Below are positions 22,633-25,765 of a stretch of 25,765 nt of DNA, one piece after another. A program made the position numbers and the translations under genes. The notes beneath the pieces are model-generated. The model saw only the letters and a program-made list of their open reading frames with translations. It did not search any database and was not told the DNA's origin. Every line of letters begins with the position of its first letter. The first letter of the stretch is position 1. The DNA is from JBPRGH01 sp051418055 (GTDB lineage Bacteria; Bacteroidota; Bacteroidia; Cytophagales; Cyclobacteriaceae). Location of the stretch: NCBI GenBank assembly GCA_051418055.1, contig JBPRGH010000021.1, positions 1 to 25,765 of the forward strand, given 5' to 3'.

Positions 22633-25600
22633 CTAGATTCCTACCATAACAAAAGCACCCCAATAAAAAGGATCCGGATATTTTTCTTTTAGTTTTTGCT
22701 GTGCTCTTCGGAAAGCCAGTTGTTTGTTATTCGTCTGCAGCCACTCTTTATAAAAAGTGCTCATCAGCTCTTGAGTAGCATCATCATCTACGCTCCACAT
22801 ACTCATAATTACATTTTCAGCACCGGCAATCAGGAAAGCTCTCTGCAGGCCATACACACCTTCTCCGTTCTTAATTTCTCCCAAACCAGTTTCACAGGCA
22901 GATAACACTACCAGCTCGGTATCTTCCAGGTTTAAATTCATAGCTTCATACGCTGTTAAAATCCCGTCTTGCCCGGTTGAATCAATAACTTCCCCAAAAA
23001 GAAGGAAATCTCCGGCACCAGCCAGGATTAATCCTGATCGTAGCAAAGGATTTTCCACATATTTATTCATTTCACCTCTGATATCTGTCTCCACATCGGG
23101 AAGGAAAAAACCATGTGTTGCGATATGAAGGGTACGTGGATTATTTATCTCTTTTACATATTGTTCAGTAGCCAGATCATCAAGAACTACTTTTTTCTTT
23201 ACATCAGTATTTTCATAAAGCTGATTGATGTTTTCCACCTCAGTTTTTGTACCGGGAAGCATTGTTATTCCTTCCTCACCTCTCATGTAGCGCAAAAGGC
23301 CTGCCCGCATGCCTCTGGTCAATCCTCTGGTCAATTCTCTTGTAGTTCCTCCGCGAGTATTACCACGTAATGCCCCTCCTCTGGTCTGGCTGCTGTCATT
23401 TTTATCCAAATAAATGTTATAATTAGGATAGCCAATGAGATATGCTTCATTTTCATTATCCTGCTGAATATCAGATGAAAGCAAATCCTTACTGTTGGTT
23501 AGTACCCGGATGTCTATTTCATCCACCAGGTAATTTCCGGTTTGAGGATTGTAGAGGGAGAAGATACTCACCTGATTATATACACCATCTGGTGAAAAAT
23601 AAATTTTACTTATGCCATTAAGATGCTGCCCGATCGGGCTCCATAATTTTTTGTATGAATGTTCATCTTTAATTTTAAATTTTATGGCATTTCGGTAATT
23701 ATTGATGTAACGCTCTTCCAGAAGTTTTCCATCAGGGATCTTTATCAGGGTCGGATGTTGATCTTTATTGGTGAACATTAAAGCAGCATAATGCACCTGA
23801 TCATTGAATTTTCCTCCTGCAGCAGGATCAAAATCTTTAAAGCGTATAATTTCAATGACAGCCTCACCATCTTTTAAGCTCTTTTGAATATCTTTCCAGT
23901 CTGTTTTTTTCTTCAGGTAAGTACGTGTAAACGAAGCAGATTTCCGGCCCAGGTCCTTTTCAACTGATTCAGCAATTTTTACCAGGGAATCAATTTTAGT
24001 TTCAGTTCCGGGATTTTGACCTGAATAAAGCTGCGACAATTGTTCTTTTATGGCAAGCCACTCCTCATATTGATTTATTAAAGATGAATCGCCACTGTTC
24101 ATTATTGATTCCCTTACCTTACCGGTAGCATACATAATCAATGCCTTTGTATTCAGCTGATGGTTAAGCATCTTATCAAGCAGCAGTGGATTTTTTTCAT
24201 GGTTGGTCACACCATAATTGTAAAAGGAATCAAATGTTCTTTTAAATTTATTAAAAAACAGATTAGCCTTTTCTTCCTCACTTAGTGCAGGGAAGTAGGC
24301 ATTGATCTGGTTATAATAGTTGGAAAAAACTTCATCAAAATAGCTTTCCGTATTTTTTGCATCTTTATTAAACCAATACCAATATGAAAGTTTTTCAGCA
24401 CTCTCCGCATAGGAGGGGTGTTGGGTGCCAAAAACTTTTTTTCTTGTGTTTAACGAGGTTTTCAGCTGTTTTTCTGCTTTTTTATTTCCAACCGCAAAAT
24501 ATGCCAGACCGAGATTATAAATATGTTTTATGTAATGGGGATCTTCTTTCCCTAAAAGTTCTTCGAGGATTTTTACAGATTCTTCATGAAGGGGGACAGC
24601 TTTTTCAGGTTGACCTGAATAGCGGTAAATACTCCCCAGGTTATTGGCATTTATAGCATAAGAGAAACTGTTTTTTCCCGCCTGCTCTTCTGAAATTTTC
24701 AGAGCTTTTTTTACAGCGGCTTCAGCTTTATCATGCTCCCCCAGGTCATTATATGCTGTTCCCATTGTTGTTAATGTCATGGCGATATAAGGATGATTTT
24801 CTCCATAAAGCTGCTTATCATGCTGTAGAACTTCTTCAAGTTCATTTAGAGCTTTTTCCTGCTGACTAAGGGAGAGATGTACCAGTGCCAAATTATTTAA
24901 AGTGCTTATATAACTTTCATTGGAAACCTCCTGAGGGTGATCCTTTAATACTTTCAGTGAGTGAGTTAGAAGCTCTTCAGCCCGGGGATATCTGGCCTGT
25001 GCGTTATACATTAAAGCAAGATTTGAGGAAATGCTGGCATAAACAGGAGATTGAGGGCCATAAAGATCCTCTACTAATGATAATGATTCAATAAATTTTT
25101 TTTCCGCTCGTGTATAGTTACCTAAAATACTGTGCAAATCTGCCTCTTTGCTTAACAGCCGGGGATAAAATTCATTTTCAGGATCTAAAGATTTTATGGC
25201 TTGGCTAATTACATTTTTTGCTTCCTCATATTGATTTAGCTTTATTAATATATCTATATGATGAACTGTAGAGTAAAAATACTGCTCGCTTGATTTACCA
25301 AATTTTTTTTCATCGCGTTCCAAAAGCTGCGAACTAAGTTTTTGTGCTTTTTTATACTGTCCCAATTCTTCATAAACCAACATTAAATTATAAAGAATAT
25401 CACCATAACCAACGGTATTCACCATCCCCCGTTTATCTTTAAGAATTAGCTCCTTTTCAAAAAACGAGGCGGCATTCTCAAGATCGCCCAGCATATAGTA
25501 AGCATCTCCTATTAAAAAGTAGGTTTCCTCTAAAAGCGAATCCTGTCTTGGCTCTAATTGTGCAAGTGCTTCATTTTTCAGATTCAGTATTTTTTGGTAA

Positions 25601-25710
25601 TCCTCTTCAGTGTATGCTTTATCCAACTGTATGTAAATATCCGGTACATTATTTTGTGCTAAAGTAATCCCGGTAATGAATGTAAAAATGATGTACAGCG
25701 AAAATCTCAT
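22633..25710 (-). CDS. Exported TPR-CHAT protein (caspase-like peptidase domain)
   Basis: A 1025-residue protein. Residues 1 to about 18 are a signal peptide (MRFSLYIIFTFITGITLAQ). Roughly nine kinesin-light-chain-type TPRs follow to about residue 450 (for example NLALMYNAQARYPRAEELL, NLGSIYRYSGQPEKAVPLH), then a helical linker. A C-terminal CHAT domain (about 690-1025) belongs to the caspase/separase clan. Its catalytic dyad is intact: His866 in LHIATHGFFLP and Cys939 in VVLSACETGLGE, with GVYGLQRAFLIAGAENVIMSMW after it. An Arg/Gly-rich insert at 777-811 (nine Arg in 35 residues) precedes LPGTKTEVENI. TPR-CHAT proteins elsewhere are proteases of immune or death pathways, but this one is predicted to be exported, has no CRISPR or toxin neighbours, and its substrate is unknown. 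It is upstream of the SPOUT methyltransferase and fumC genes. Confidence 0.92.
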   Translation of the reverse strand: MRFSLYIIFTFITGITLAQNNVPDIYIQLDKAYTEEDYQKILNLKNEALAQLEPRQDSLLEETYFLIGDAYYMLGDLENAASFFEKELILKDKRGMVNTVGYGDILYNLMLVYEELGQYKKAQKLSSQLLERDEKKFGKSSEQYFYSTVHHIDILIKLNQYEEAKNVISQAIKSLDPENEFYPRLLSKEADLHSILGNYTRAEKKFIESLSLVEDLYGPQSPVYASISSNLALMYNAQARYPRAEELLTHSLKVLKDHPQEVSNESYISTLNNLALVHLSLSQQEKALNELEEVLQHDKQLYGENHPYIAMTLTTMGTAYNDLGEHDKAEAAVKKALKISEEQAGKNSFSYAINANNLGSIYRYSGQPEKAVPLHEESVKILEELLGKEDPHYIKHIYNLGLAYFAVGNKKAEKQLKTSLNTRKKVFGTQHPSYAESAEKLSYWYWFNKDAKNTESYFDEVFSNYYNQINAYFPALSEEEKANLFFNKFKRTFDSFYNYGVTNHEKNPLLLDKMLNHQLNTKALIMYATGKVRESIMNSGDSSLINQYEEWLAIKEQLSQLYSGQNPGTETKIDSLVKIAESVEKDLGRKSASFTRTYLKKKTDWKDIQKSLKDGEAVIEIIRFKDFDPAAGGKFNDQVHYAALMFTNKDQHPTLIKIPDGKLLEERYINNYRNAIKFKIKDEHSYKKLWSPIGQHLNGISKIYFSPDGVYNQVSIFSLYNPQTGNYLVDEIDIRVLTNSKDLLSSDIQQDNENEAYLIGYPNYNIYLDKNDSSQTRGGALRGNTRGGTTRELTRGLTRGMRAGLLRYMRGEEGITMLPGTKTEVENINQLYENTDVKKKVVLDDLATEQYVKEINNPRTLHIATHGFFLPDVETDIRGEMNKYVENPLLRSGLILAGAGDFLLFGEVIDSTGQDGILTAYEAMNLNLEDTELVVLSACETGLGEIKNGEGVYGLQRAFLIAGAENVIMSMWSVDDDATQELMSTFYKEWLQTNNKQLAFRRAQQKLKEKYPDPFYWGAFVMVGI

Positions 25711-25728
25711 ATTACTTAATACTTTAAC

Positions 25729-25760
25729 TAAACTTACGAAAATTTAGAGGTGATCTCAAA
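25729..25760 (-). promoter_or_regulatory. Candidate promoter of the TPR-CHAT gene
   Basis: On the minus strand TTTG (25757-25760) is followed after 20 nt by TAAGTTTA (25729-25736), one mismatch from TAnnTTTG. The predicted transcript start is about 10-15 nt before the ATG at 25710. The window ends just beyond it. Confidence 0.38.
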
Positions 25761-25765
25761 TATTG

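Noticed and set aside
22633..25710. TPR-CHAT protein as part of a CRISPR (Craspase-like) or gasdermin defence system
   Set aside because: No CRISPR array, cas gene, gasdermin-like gene or other effector is in the window, and a signal peptide predicts export.

Overview
The window looks like a chromosomal segment of a Bacteroidota bacterium, most likely a Cytophagales-type (Flammeovirgaceae/Cyclobacteriaceae-like) marine or environmental lineage. Reasons: a MurF-alanine racemase fusion, a bacterial GH3-family protein, a secreted TPR-CHAT protein, two four-helix-bundle (S23/IVS-type) genes, near absence of Shine-Dalgarno sequences, and several matches to the Bacteroidota promoter form TTTG-N~20-TAnnTTTG. 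This is inferred from gene content; no rRNA or tRNA is present to test it.

Layout. 1-1700 is an accessory zone: a 13-bp tandem repeat at the window edge, then a single-domain Y1/HUH (REP-associated tyrosine, RAYT-like) transposase gene flanked on both sides by GC-rich, asymmetric palindromes. On the right these form a tandem array with a ~198-bp period. 1777-8645 is a fatty-acid beta-oxidation operon: a MarR regulator, a FadN-type hydroxyacyl-CoA dehydrogenase/enoyl-CoA hydratase, a FadA thiolase and a FadE acyl-CoA dehydrogenase. The order matches the fadNAE operon of Bacillus. Each of the two junctions (fadN/fadA and fadA/fadE) is filled exactly by a ~0.5-kb cassette made of one four-helix-bundle gene between inverted arrays of 7-bp repeats.

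8646-15803 holds tag (3-methyladenine glycosylase I), a HisA-like TIM barrel lacking one catalytic Asp, a small exported protein, a tight csaA-GNAT-murF/alr-lipoprotein operon, a YjbQ protein and a DUF4864-like protein. 15800-19753 (minus strand) is a recJ-lptB-GH3 operon. 19781-25710 (minus strand) holds a coiled-coil/SPOR-like exported protein with its terminator, fumC, a SPOUT RNA methyltransferase and a 1025-residue exported TPR-CHAT caspase-like protein. Between the last two lies a third inverted 7-bp-repeat array, this time with no gene inside.

Most striking observation: three independent inverted heptad-repeat structures, each with its own heptad sequence but the same architecture, all sitting at or within 3 nt of a TAG stop codon between co-oriented genes. 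Two of them carry a four-helix-bundle gene. This looks like a small, little-described intercistronic element family. The RAYT plus asymmetric palindrome array is a second, better-precedented repeat system. The remaining genes are ordinary housekeeping genes.
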